NCBI RefSeq assembly: GCF_000092065.1 | Contig: NC_009365.1 | Span: 434,001 to 498,000 of the forward strand | DNA from: Ostreococcus lucimarinus CCE9901 | Lineage: Eukaryota > Chlorophyta > Mamiellophyceae > Mamiellales > Bathycoccaceae | Length of the DNA: 64,000 bases | Reading direction: 5' to 3' | In this document: positions 18,187 to 27,262 of the stretch, one piece after another | How the letters are laid out: each line of letters opens with the position of its first letter | How positions within the stretch are numbered: the stretch's first letter is position 1 | Made by a program: the position numbers and the translations under genes | Notes under the pieces: model-generated | Seen by the model: the letters and a program-made list of their open reading frames with translations, nothing else | What the model was told of the DNA's origin: nothing | Database searches by the model: none

Positions 18187-19841
18187 ATCGACCGTTGAAG
18201 AACGTGAAGTTTGTGGTGAAAGATATATTTGATATCGAGGGACGACGATGCGGGTTCGGGTCGCCGGCGTTTAAGCGGACGGGAGGGAAAGGCGGGACGG
18301 CGGGCGCGAAGCGACACGCGCGGTGCGTGCGAACGCTCCTGGAGGCGGGAGCGAGCGCGGTGGGGATGACGACCATGGATGAGCTGGCGTACGCGATTAA
18401 TGGGGAGAACGCACACTATGGAACGCCTATAAACCCGCGAGCGCGAGCGTTAGTGCCGGGAGGGTCGTCCTCGGGATCGGCGGTGGCGTGCGCGGCGGCG
18501 CTTCGAGGATGCGAATTCGCGCTCGGGACGGATACCGGGGGATCGGTGCGAGTGCCGGCGTCGTATTGTGGGGTTTACGGGATACGCACGAGTCATGGAT
18601 CAGTATCTATGCGTGGTGTGCAAGCTTTGGCTCCGAGTTTTGACACCGTGGGGTGGTTTGCGCGATCAATAGATGTCTTGCAGCGCGTGGGAGACGTGTT
18701 GTTGCCAGAGCCCGACAAGCACGCGCCGACGGAACCGAGCCGCTGGCTTTTGCTGGAAGACGCTGTGAGTGCGAAACGCTCTACACCACACTCGCAGTGT
18801 GCTGCGGTTGCCGCGGTGACGGCGCTCCACGAGATTGCGCCGGCGGATTTCAAGCGAATGAATCTCACAGAGCACTTGCTCGTCGGTTGCCCAAAGTTCC
18901 GGTCGCTCGTAAACGGTCGCGAAGACTACGGCTTGGACTGCCTCAGAGAGATGGTTCGCGTGCTCATGGGGGCGGAAATCTGGGAAAATCTGGGAAAATG
19001 GTACACTGAGGAAAAGCCAAAGCTCGGTGCCGCGGTCAAGGCGAGGATGGAAGCCGCGTCAAAGCTCGACGCGGACGAAGTCGAACGCCTCAAGGAAGTG
19101 CGAGAGGAAGTGCGAGAAGAAGTGGATCGCATATTAGACGGTGGCGCCATATTCATACTTCCCACGACGCCTGGCAAGGCCCCTAAACGTGGTCAAAGCG
19201 ATCAGGCGACCGAATCTTGGCGAAGAAAGTGTTTTGAGCTGCTGTGCATCGCGAGCCTGTGCGGTTTGCCGCAGGTGTCGATACCTCTCGAGGCTCCAAA
19301 CATCGAAGGTCCGCAAGGGCTGTCACTAATCGCTGGATACCAAATGGACAAAATGTTGATCGGAGCCGCTCGTCAAATCGTTCCTGCGCTCGTCGAGGCG
19401 TATCCAGATATCCTAGAAGCTGAGTTAGAGCGCCTGAATCCACCCGAGGCTCCTGGCGAATCCGAAAAGACCAAAGGAAATGAAGCCCTGAAGCAGGGCA
19501 AGTATCAAGACGCGATCGAATATTACTCGGTGGCGATTGGAAAGAATCCTAAGAGCAAGATTTTCGTAGCAAACAGAGCCATGGCGCACCTAAAGCTTGG
19601 GAACTACCAGCTCGCCGAAGATGACTGCACTGAAGCCATCAAGCTTGATGCGCGGTACGTGAAGGCGTACCTTCGCCGGGCGGCGGCGAGGTCGGTGGCG
19701 GGGAACTATCTCGAAGCATTGATGGATTACGAAGAAGCGTTACGCTTCGAGCCTAACAACTCGGACGCGAAGAGAGAAGTGTATAGAATGAAAAAAATCA
19801 TAGGAATGGCCGATCCAGGCATGGACGTTGGCGATATGTAG
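17922..19841 (+). CDS. TOC64: TOC64/OEP64-like chloroplast outer-envelope protein (amidase domain + TPR)
   Basis: A 639-residue protein in plant Toc64 order. An N-terminal hydrophobic anchor (about 24-38, GAVAAIVALAIELARRRR) is followed by a poly-Thr linker, an amidase-signature domain (about 75-490) and three C-terminal TPR units (about 510-625; TKGNEALKQGKYQDAIEYYS). Plant Toc64 docks Hsp90-bound precursors at the envelope through the TPRs. The amidase site looks intact here: Lys100 (VVKDI), a Ser cluster at 182-184 (GGSSSGSA) and Ser208 (TDTGGSVRVP). Plant Toc64 is reported to have lost the nucleophilic Ser. An ATG at 17967 is the alternative start, 15 codons shorter. Confidence 0.88.
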
Positions 19842-19875
19842 AGCTCGATACAGTCAGTTGCAATTAATAAGTGAA

Positions 19876-22105
19876 CTAATTCGTCGAACGTCTTGAGAAC
19901 GTTTTACTCGCTAATTCTGACAACCACGACTTCTTGATCGACGAAACGTCGCGCGCGTACATTTTATTCGTCCTAACTAACTCGTTGAAAAGAATCTGCG
20001 CCGCAAGAAAAATTGTCAGCGTGAAATAATTAATTGTAAGGAAATAATTACTCACCGTCTCTGGAGGCGATTGAAACATCACCGAGCTCGGGTGAATCGT
20101 TAGCTTCTGGCCCGTTGTAAAGACTTTGAACGATCCATCCATTTCCTTCGAAGCCGTATTCATGAAAAAGCCCGATACCAGCGATCGTAGCACGAGCGTG
20201 AAGTCGTCTTCACATGAAGTCAAATTAATTCCCTGCGACATTGCTGCTCGTGTCAATTGCTCGTTGATCTTGACCGCTTTTGTCATCGCTCGATGGTTAA
20301 TCTGGTGCTCTCTGCACCAATCGCGACTTCGCTTCGGACTGCAGGCCGAAAATTCGTTGAACACGCGCAGCAACGTCAAATGATCGCCCTCCTGAAATAA
20401 TTGTGTAAGAAAATATTAAATTATTTTTTCTTGGTCGACTCACCTTTCGCTTCAATTTGTGTCTTGCGACATTCTTTTGCCCGTCTGCCTCCCTGGAAAA
20501 CTGAAACACGCTATCTGTTGACAGCATGGACAAAACAGCGAGTGTTTCGATAGCGCACCCTTCGATTTCAGCGGCAATTACGCATCGTGCAGCCATGGGC
20601 TCGAGGGGAAACCTCGCCATTTTTTTTCCGACGTCGTTAAGCTTTCCATCGTCGTCTAAAGCGTCCAGCGAGTACAATAATTCAAGTGATCGTAATAACG
20701 CCTCTTTAGGCGGCGGATCGATGAAAGGAAACGACAAAATGTCGTCAACTTGCATTGCCTGCGAAATAAATAAATAATTCAGTTAATTTTTAATTGTCTC
20801 AGGAAAGCGCTCGATTCGGGCGCGACAGATCCTTACCTTTAGCTGAAGAACTACTCCACTTAAATTTGTACGCAGCAGTTCCGGTTTAACGTATTTTTCC
20901 AGGCTCGGCATGATTTCTTCGGTGTAGAGTCGAAAGCACTTACCAGGCGCTTCGCGCCCGGCTCTACCGGCGCGCTGTTGCGCCTGACTCTGCGCAATCG
21001 GGGTGACCAGGAGCTCGTCCACGCCGCTTCTTGGATGATGCGTTCGTAGTTTACTCAGTCCTGAATCCACAACGTACCGAATCCCATTGATCGTCAACGA
21101 TGTTTCGGCGATATTCGTCGCCAAGACGACTTTGCGCGTTCCCAGAGGCGTCGGCTCGAAGACCTTCATCTGCTCCTCCGGGGGCAGCGCAGCGAACAAG
21201 AGTACCACGTTGAGTTTCAGCACGTTTGAGGGAAGTTCAGACGCTTTCTCTCGCAACATCCTTCCCAACGACTCGATCTCCTCTTGACCAGTTAAGAATA
21301 CTAAGACATCTCCCGCCGCCTCTTCCTCGTTCACTTGAAGCACCGTCCACATCGCGGCGTCCAAGTAGTCCTCCTCCGGCTCCTCTGTGTAGAACATTTC
21401 GACGGGAAACGTGCGGCCACGGGAGTAGATTACGGGCGCACCATCGAAGAATTTACTAAAACTCGACGCTTCAAGCGTAGCAGACATGACGATGACGCGT
21501 AACGGTGGCAACGCGCGTCCGTACTGGTCCTCGCCGAGCGATTCGCGTCGACGACGTTGCACGCCTTTGATCGTGCCCAACAGGAAATCGGTCTGCAACG
21601 TGCGTTCGTGCGCTTCATCAATCATGATAACACCGTACTTTGACAGTAAAGGATCTCCGACCGCCTCTCGCAGGAGCATACCGTCGGTGAGAAACTTTAT
21701 GCGCGTCTCTTCGCTCGAGACATCTTCGAATCGAATGGCGTACCCCACGAGCGTGCCGTGCGCCGTACCGGTTTCATCGGCCACGCGACGCGACACGGAC
21801 ACTGCCGCCACCCGTCTCGGCTGTGTGACGCCTATCATCAACCCATTCGTCAGCGTCATGTCTTCGTACACGTATTGCGGAATTTGCGTCGTCTTCCCGC
21901 TTCCGGTTTCGCCGATGATGATGACGGTTTCGCTCTTCCTAATCTCCTCCATCAATCGATCCTTCGCGCGATATATCGGCAGTGACTTTCGCACTCGGTC
22001 GATTTCTTCTCTCTTCGCTCCCGTGGGTGCCCCGTTCGCCTTCCGCGCGTCGGACGTCGACGCGTCTCCGCCCCCGCGTTCGCGTCCCTCGCGAAGCGTC
22101 TCCAT
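19876..22105 (-). CDS. DEAH-box RNA helicase (DHX33-like), four exons
   Basis: Proposed complement(join(19876..19995, 20056..20391, 20444..20758, 20837..22105)), 679 residues, all introns phase 0. Motif I GETGSGKT is at 65-72, DEAH at 163-166, SAT at 208-210, and QRAGRAGR follows. The exon 1-2 join restores LKAMQVDDILSFPF, the exon 2-3 join restores KRKEGDHLTLLRVF (HA2/OB region), and the last exon gives ILFNELVRTNKMYARD. The C-terminal half resembles nucleolar DHX33 more than the spliceosomal DHX8/15/16 group, so a role in ribosome biogenesis is possible but inferred. The introns are 78, 52 and 60 nt and strikingly AT-rich. A small prefoldin-like ORF ends 4 nt upstream of the ATG. Confidence 0.82.
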
Positions 22106-22109
22106 GGCG

Positions 22110-22443
22110 TCACCCGCGCGTCTCGTCCAGCGCCTCGATCGCCGCCTTGACGTTCGCCGTCGCGCGTTTCTTATCGCTCAGAAAATACAAATCCCCACGT
22201 TTTTCGTACACCTGCTTTGTCGCGCGAGCCCGGTCGTCGTCGTCGTCGTCGTCGTCAGTCTCGCTCGTCGTCGTTCTCGGCGGTTGGTCCGTCGTCTCTT
22301 CACCGTCGCCGTCGGGTCGCACGCACCGCGCGCGCGGACGCTCGCGTCGACTTCGGCAGGCTTTGTAATTCGCTCAGCGCCACCTCGAGGGCGTCTCTCG
22401 ATTCCGTCGTCGTCGTCGTCGCTCGCGCGCGTTCGCTCGCCAT
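22110..22443 (-). CDS. 72-residue prefoldin-like protein (ASDURF-like), two exons
   Basis: Proposed complement(join(22110..22211, 22327..22443)). Exon 1 (39 codons, from ATG at 22443) is helical with ALEVALSELQSL. The 115-nt intron has donor GTGCGT, branch point GACTGAC and acceptor AAGCAG. Exon 2 gives VYEKRGDLYFLSDKK and then a second helix (NVKAAIEALDE). This helix, hairpin, helix layout with an Y-x4-GDLYFLSD core resembles the small prefoldin-like protein encoded by the human ASNSD1 upstream ORF (ASDURF), a subunit of the PAQosome prefoldin module. The identification is from memory. The TGA stop is separated by only CGCC from the helicase ATG on the same strand, suggesting one bicistronic mRNA. 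Confidence 0.6.
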
Positions 22444-22545
22444 GCGCTCGAGCCGCCGACGGGCGGACGCCTTGTGCGGCGACGGGCGACGGGCGAAGGG
22501 CGCGATCGATCGGTCTCGCGTCGCAACGCGGCGCGACGCGAAGGG

Positions 22546-23265
22546 ATGTGGACGATTCGTCGCCGACTGAGAACGACGCGCATCGCGTCGCTGACGCGCG
22601 ACGCGCTCGCGCGCGCGCTCGCGACCGCGCCCGCGGGCGACGACGCGCGCGGCGTCGTCCTGCGATGCGCGCTGAGGGTTGACGGTGGGACGGCGTCGTC
22701 GACGCGCGCGAGGCGCGAGGGACGCGTGCCGGGCGTCGTGTTCGCGCCGGGAAGCGAACGAGGGACGATGATCACGGTGTGCGAGCGAGAGATGAACGCG
22801 GCGGTGCGCAAACACACGCTGGCGGGGGTGGCGTGCGAGGTGTTCGACCTGGAGGTGCAGACGACGACGGCGACGGGCGAGGAGAGCGGGGAGACGAGAC
22901 GAGTGCGAGCGTTGGCGAAGCAAGTGCAGATGCACGCGTATAATCAAATGGTAGATAACGTGTGTTTCTTAGAGGTGAAACCGGAGACGGAGGTCAAGGT
23001 GCGCGTGCCCGTGGCGACGCAAGGCGAAGACGTCAGTCCGGGGGTGAAGCGAGGCGGGTTCGTGCAGATTATGCGACAGACGGTTCCCGTGAGATGCAGG
23101 AGCGATTCCATCCCGAAACGATTTTTGATGGACGTCTCCACGCTCGATGCGGGCAAGGTCATCAAGATTGGCGATGTGACCGTGCCAGAGGGGGTGAAAC
23201 TTTTAGACGCCGACTTGAATCTTCCTTTGGTTCGAATCGGCGGCAGAGTCAAGAGCGCGGAGTAG
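22546..23265 (+). CDS. Organellar ribosomal protein bL25 (TL5/CTC type)
   Basis: A 239-residue protein from the ATG at 22546, which begins with a basic, organelle-targeting-like sequence (MWTIRRRLRTTRIASL). The L25 5S-rRNA-binding domain follows (RVPGVVFAPG, VRKHTLAGVACEVFDLEV). The C-terminal TL5-type beta domain contains VRVPVATQGEDVSPGVKRGG, PVRCRSDSIP and GDVTVPEGVKLLD. In bacteria this protein binds 5S rRNA in the large subunit. Mitochondrial targeting seems more likely than plastid from the start sequence, but I cannot decide. An upstream ATG at 22474 adds 24 Arg-rich residues. It is divergent from the prefoldin-like ORF, with 102 bp between start codons. Confidence 0.85.
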   Translation: MWTIRRRLRTTRIASLTRDALARALATAPAGDDARGVVLRCALRVDGGTASSTRARREGRVPGVVFAPGSERGTMITVCEREMNAAVRKHTLAGVACEVFDLEVQTTTATGEESGETRRVRALAKQVQMHAYNQMVDNVCFLEVKPETEVKVRVPVATQGEDVSPGVKRGGFVQIMRQTVPVRCRSDSIPKRFLMDVSTLDAGKVIKIGDVTVPEGVKLLDADLNLPLVRIGGRVKSAE

Positions 23266-23348
23266 ATGAAGACGAGCAGAATTAGCGATAGCGTAGCAAA
23301 TTTCAATACATGTATCGTGTTGGTACAAATGTTCGTCGAAAAAGTCAA

Positions 23349-25001
23349 TCAATCAGTTTTGTCTATGTTTCTAGCGCCGAGCAAACCTTTAGCCATTTCC
23401 GAAACCAACGTATCCGTGAACTTGCGCAACACGGCAGTGGTGTCGATGAGTCGAGCTTTGTATAGGGCAAAGTCGTTTTCCAGACTCTCTTGCTTTTCGG
23501 GTGCGTACTGGTATTTCCCATCTTGAAGTTCATCAGTTAGCGTCGACGGCGGCGACACGTTTTGTTTCTGTTCATCATCTTCCGGCTCTGGCGGAAGGAA
23601 TGGTTTGATGTCTGATTCAATCATGCGAGACAGGAGCTCGAGACAACGCTCCATGTCACCTTGAATGTACTCAAAGAACTCTTTCTTGCTCTGATCGTCG
23701 GCAAATTCGTAATACGCGTACGCGTAAGTCCATTTCAAAATTTTCCTGCACTCGGTCACTTGCCTGAGCGCATCCATGATGAAAACAACTTGTTGCTTGG
23801 ACGTACGCTGTAAATCGATCAATATGTCAAGCACGCTGTCTTTGAATCTCTCGACGTCTTGTTCGGCTTTTTTACTCGCATCCTCGTGCGCTCTATAGCG
23901 TTCATAGTAGAACACGTAGCGCTCGAGAGAATCTCTGGCTCGTTTCCGCCTGTTTTCGTCGCCGGTTTTGTCTCCACTGTATTTGTTGCAGCGTCTGGCG
24001 CAGGCGTACGGCCCGGAATCCCAAGGTCCGAGACAAAGCCAGCAAAACGAGCAATGGCACTGTGAGCAGTGCATGTGCATACATCCTCCATTCTTCAAGA
24101 TCGGTCGATGACACTTCGGACATCCCTTCGTGTTAGCTAGCATCCACTCCGAGTTCACACCGTCGGAGTTGATTTTGTCCATCCACTTCTTCGCGACTTC
24201 ACAATCATTCACAGGCACGTGGGGCTCACTCTGGCACGAAAAGCAGAATTCGGCACCACAGTTGCATTTCACACTCACGGGATTGGTCGGCAGTTGCTCG
24301 ACGGCGATGGCACATTCGCAATCGACGCCAATGCAAGGGCGCAACTTGGCGTTGTTTTCCAAAAACGACCGCCGCAAGAATGTATCAAACTTCGTTTCAT
24401 CTTCATCACTAAGAAACTTTCGAATCATGGACTCGGGGACTTTGGCAGGACACATAGGACACCGCGTGTTGACCACGGAAAGCCCATCATTCACCTTGCT
24501 CGTCACCCATCCCGACCAACACTCGTCGCAAAATTCATGCGCGCACCCGACCGTCGTCAAAGCATCCCCTGGAAAGTCCTCGAAGCAAATCCCGCACCCT
24601 CGCGTTCCACCCGACGACATCGCTGCTTCGCTATTTTCGCGTCTCGTCTTTGCATCGATCAACCCCGACGTCTCGCGCACCTTTCTCGTGTCCTCGAACC
24701 ACGCCGTCGCGGCGGCTTCGAAATCGTACGAGAAGTGACTCAACAAGGCCTCCGCCTCCTCTGTGCGCACGTCCAGGAGCGCTTTTGCCCGCTCGATCAT
24801 CGTCGATCGCACGTCTAATTGCTTCGTCGCCTCGATGCACACAATCGTGGTCTCATTCGCCGGCTCTACGGGTTGCGACAGCGCGGCGAACGCGTCGTCC
24901 GATGCGCCCAAGATGGGCGTGCCGTCGTCGGAATCGTCGCACCACGCGCAATCGTCGTCGGAATCGCCCGCACCGAAACTATCGTCGGCGTGAAGGGTCA
25001 T
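23349..25001 (-). CDS. Ariadne-type RBR E3 ubiquitin ligase
   Basis: A 550-residue RING-between-RING ligase. An acidic N-terminus is followed by a UBA-like helical region (about 75-105). RING1 spans about 136-190 (CGICFEDF, CAHEFCDECW, CPMCPAKVP), the in-between RING is at about 215-270 (CNCGAEFCFSCQSEPH), and RING2/Rcat begins at CPKCHRPILKNGGCMHMHC. Cys307 in GGCMHM aligns with the catalytic Cys that forms the ubiquitin thioester in HHARI-type ligases. SFCWLCLGPWDSGPYACARRCNKY and the long C-terminal helices form the Ariadne domain that autoinhibits the enzyme. The family works with UBE2L3-type E2s and neddylated cullins. All zinc ligands I could trace are present. Confidence 0.92.
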   Translation of the reverse strand: MTLHADDSFGAGDSDDDCAWCDDSDDGTPILGASDDAFAALSQPVEPANETTIVCIEATKQLDVRSTMIERAKALLDVRTEEAEALLSHFSYDFEAAATAWFEDTRKVRETSGLIDAKTRRENSEAAMSSGGTRGCGICFEDFPGDALTTVGCAHEFCDECWSGWVTSKVNDGLSVVNTRCPMCPAKVPESMIRKFLSDEDETKFDTFLRRSFLENNAKLRPCIGVDCECAIAVEQLPTNPVSVKCNCGAEFCFSCQSEPHVPVNDCEVAKKWMDKINSDGVNSEWMLANTKGCPKCHRPILKNGGCMHMHCSQCHCSFCWLCLGPWDSGPYACARRCNKYSGDKTGDENRRKRARDSLERYVFYYERYRAHEDASKKAEQDVERFKDSVLDILIDLQRTSKQQVVFIMDALRQVTECRKILKWTYAYAYYEFADDQSKKEFFEYIQGDMERCLELLSRMIESDIKPFLPPEPEDDEQKQNVSPPSTLTDELQDGKYQYAPEKQESLENDFALYKARLIDTTAVLRKFTDTLVSEMAKGLLGARNIDKTD

Positions 25002-25184
25002 TTCTTACGCGCCGTGTCGGTGCGCACGCGAGCGCGCGTCACGGACGCGCGCCGCGATGTGATGCGATGGTGCTCCGACAGTTGACAAGACGCGCGCGCG
25101 GTGAGAGCGGTTTTTAATGGTCTCCATGTTTGATATTTCAGAGCTAACCTCCTATTCGCGCACCGAGAATTAATGTTTACGAGT

Positions 25185-26131
25185 CTAGAAAGACGGAACG
25201 CTCACGCGACCGGCGATGCGATCGAGATCCCGTTGACCGGACGGAGTGATGCGGCGACCACCCTTCGCATCCTTCTCGACGACACCGATGGATTCGAGCT
25301 GCTTGAGCACAGCGCGCGCGACGCTACCGGAACCGATTTGGTGGTGGTGACGACGAACGCCCTTGTTACCCGCACCGCAGTACGACTTGCGCAACGCACC
25401 CACACCCATGTTACCCTTCGTGTAGAGCTTGCGAGCGACCGAGGCAGCGCGAATGTAAAACCAATCCGGGTCGTACGGCGCGAGCTCCTTGTACGTCGCA
25501 GTCTTCACGGTGTCGACCCACTGCGGAACCTCCATCTGTTACGAGCGAACGAAATCATAGCCACGGTCAGTGTCAAATCACGATGGCGCTCTCGCCTCGG
25601 CCCCGACGCGCGCGCGCTCGCGAGGGTTGGCCTCTGAGCCACCGTCGGTCGATCGCGACGTCTCGGTCGCCTGCGTCGCGCGACGTCGCGCACGCGCGCC
25701 GACGAACGCGCACGCGATCGCATAAATGCGATCGCGCGCATCTCTCGTCGACGTCGCACGACGGCACGCGCGCCGTCGCCCTCACAGCGCCGGCCCCCGA
25801 CGCGCGCGGTGAAGCCCTAGCGCTCGACTCGACGCCCACGTCGCGCGCCTTCGTCGACGCCCAAACGCCCGCGCGTCGTCTCGCGCGACGACGATCGATG
25901 CGCACGAATACGTTCGCATTCGTCACCGCCGACGTCGTCGCGTTCGATCGTCCATCGCCGCGCCGTTCGCGCGCGCGCGTCGTCGCTCGATCGCGCCGCG
26001 ATGCGCGAGCGTCGTCGTGCGTTCGATTCTTCGCGTACCTTGCCGGTGGATCGGAAGTATTGCGCCAGAGCGATGACGAACTCCTGCGCGGGGACGTCCT
26101 TGACCGTTCTCGGGGCGTTCTTGGTGGCCAT
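25185..26131 (-). CDS. RPS19: Cytosolic ribosomal protein eS19, two exons
   Basis: Proposed complement(join(25185..25535, 26039..26131)), 147 residues. Exon 1 encodes TVKDVPAQEFVIALAQYF and ends STGK; exon 2 continues MEVPQWVDTVKTA, ELAPYDPDWFYIRAAS, GALRKSYCG and GSVARAVLKQLE, the full eS19 sequence of the small subunit. The 503-nt intron (25536-26038) has donor GTACGC, branch point CACTGAC and acceptor AACAG, and is by far the longest intron in the window. I saw no snoRNA box pair in it. Divergent from eL29 with 170 bp between starts, so the two ribosomal proteins probably share a promoter. Confidence 0.92.
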
Positions 26132-26301
26132 CTTTCTCTCGTCCGCGGCTCGAAAAGACGGATCGCGCGCGTCGAGCATCGAACACATCACAATCGATCA
26201 TTAGGGTTTTCACGCCCCATCCCGTCGGGCCGACGCGCGCGCATCGAGACGCGCGAGCCGTCTTTATCGAGCGCGCAACGTAGCCTAGCGAGCGTCGAGC
26301 G
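26132..26301. promoter_or_regulatory. Shared eS19/eL29 divergent promoter with a telo-box
   Basis: These 170 bp separate the start codons of two cytosolic ribosomal protein genes on opposite strands. The sequence TTAGGGTTTT at 26201-26210 is, on the other strand, AAAACCCTAA, a perfect plant telo-box. Telo-boxes are established promoter elements of ribosomal protein genes in Arabidopsis. Co-expression of the small- and large-subunit genes from this spacer is inferred from the layout. Confidence 0.6.
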
Positions 26302-26876
26302 ATGGCGAAGTCTACCAACCACACCGCGCACAACCAATCGTACAAGAACCACCGCAACGGTACGCACGACGCGCGACAAAGGCGCGGTTGCGAGGACACG
26401 GGACGACGCGCGCGAGGGCGACTTTGGGGAGACGTCGACGACGCGTGACGGCGCGGCGAGGGCGTCGAGCGCGATCGACGGCGAACGAAACGGACGATTG
26501 AAATGCTTGACGTCGATCGATGGGGGACGAACGGGCAAACGGCGAGAAGGACGGCGCGAACGGCGAACGAATCGAACGCCGCAAGACCCAGAACCAAACC
26601 CACCAAAACCGCGGCGCGAGAGACTGACTGAGTTGATTTTGCGCGCATCAGGTATCAAGAAGCCGAAGCGCGTTGGGAAGCCGTCCACGAAGGGGGTACG
26701 TATCGCCTTGCTTCGTCGTTCGCGCATCACGGTTCGAAACGCGCTCGCATCGACCCGCCCCGCGCAACCGATCGCTGACCATTTACGTCTCTTCCGCCTC
26801 GCAGATGGATCCGAAGTTCCTCAAGAACCAAAAGTTCGCCAAGAGAGGTAGCTTGAAGGCGGCCGGCAAGAAGTAA
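26302..26876 (+). CDS. RPL29: Cytosolic ribosomal protein eL29, three exons
   Basis: Proposed join(26302..26359, 26652..26695, 26805..26876), 57 residues. Exon 1 encodes AKSTNHTAHNQSYKNHRN plus the first base of the next Gly codon. Exon 2 gives IKKPKRVGKPSTKG and exon 3 gives MDPKFLKNQKFAKRG. Joined, this is a complete eL29, with the invariant N-terminal AKSxNHT and DPKFLxNxxFAK motifs. Intron 1 (292 nt, GTACGC...CATCAG) and intron 2 (109 nt, GTACGT...TCGCAG) both contain CTGAC near the 3' end. No snoRNA motif was seen in the introns. It is too fragmented to show as one open frame. Confidence 0.92.
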
Positions 26877-27262
26877 CGGGGGCGTGTAGAGAGTCACTAG
26901 AGTCTGAAAGGTGTATAGCACGGAGGAGGACGTTGCGATGGTTGGCTAGAAGTTGTAGTGAGTGCGCAGACAACTTTAACCGCGTCGCGCGCGCCAGCCT
27001 CTCTCACCGTCCGTTCGCGTCGTCGCTCGCGCGCGCGGCGATGACCGCGCACGCGCGCGTTTATTTTCCCGCGTCCTTTCGCCGTGGTCCCGATCGCGCC
27101 GTCTGAAACGTGCGCGATCTCCAAACTCTCTAACCCTGGCGCGCGCGCGTTTGCCCGATTTGATTTTTCGTTTCTGTTGGACGGGAAAGAAGCCCAGCTG
27201 GGTGGTTTCGACGATCGATCGCGCGCCGCAGTCGCTGACGCTCGAAGTCGCGCGCGCGCGGT
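26877..27262. other. Intergenic, eL29 to RPN13
   Basis: 386 bp between two genes on the plus strand. The first third is the eL29 3' UTR with mixed composition. The rest is GC-rich with pyrimidine-rich stretches and probably holds the RPN13 promoter and 5' UTR. A CTGAC at about 27235 followed by AAG hints at a 5'-UTR intron, but no convincing CAG acceptor follows. No RNA gene was recognised. Confidence 0.4.

Noticed and set aside
17859-18416. N-terminal extension of the MED12 frame across TOC64
   Set aside because: It is antisense to the TOC64 start and amidase domain and lacks Med12-like sequence.
25573-25926. Open frames within the eS19 intron
   Set aside because: Arg-rich and motif-free; eS19 frame continuity and family alignment require this stretch to be intron.
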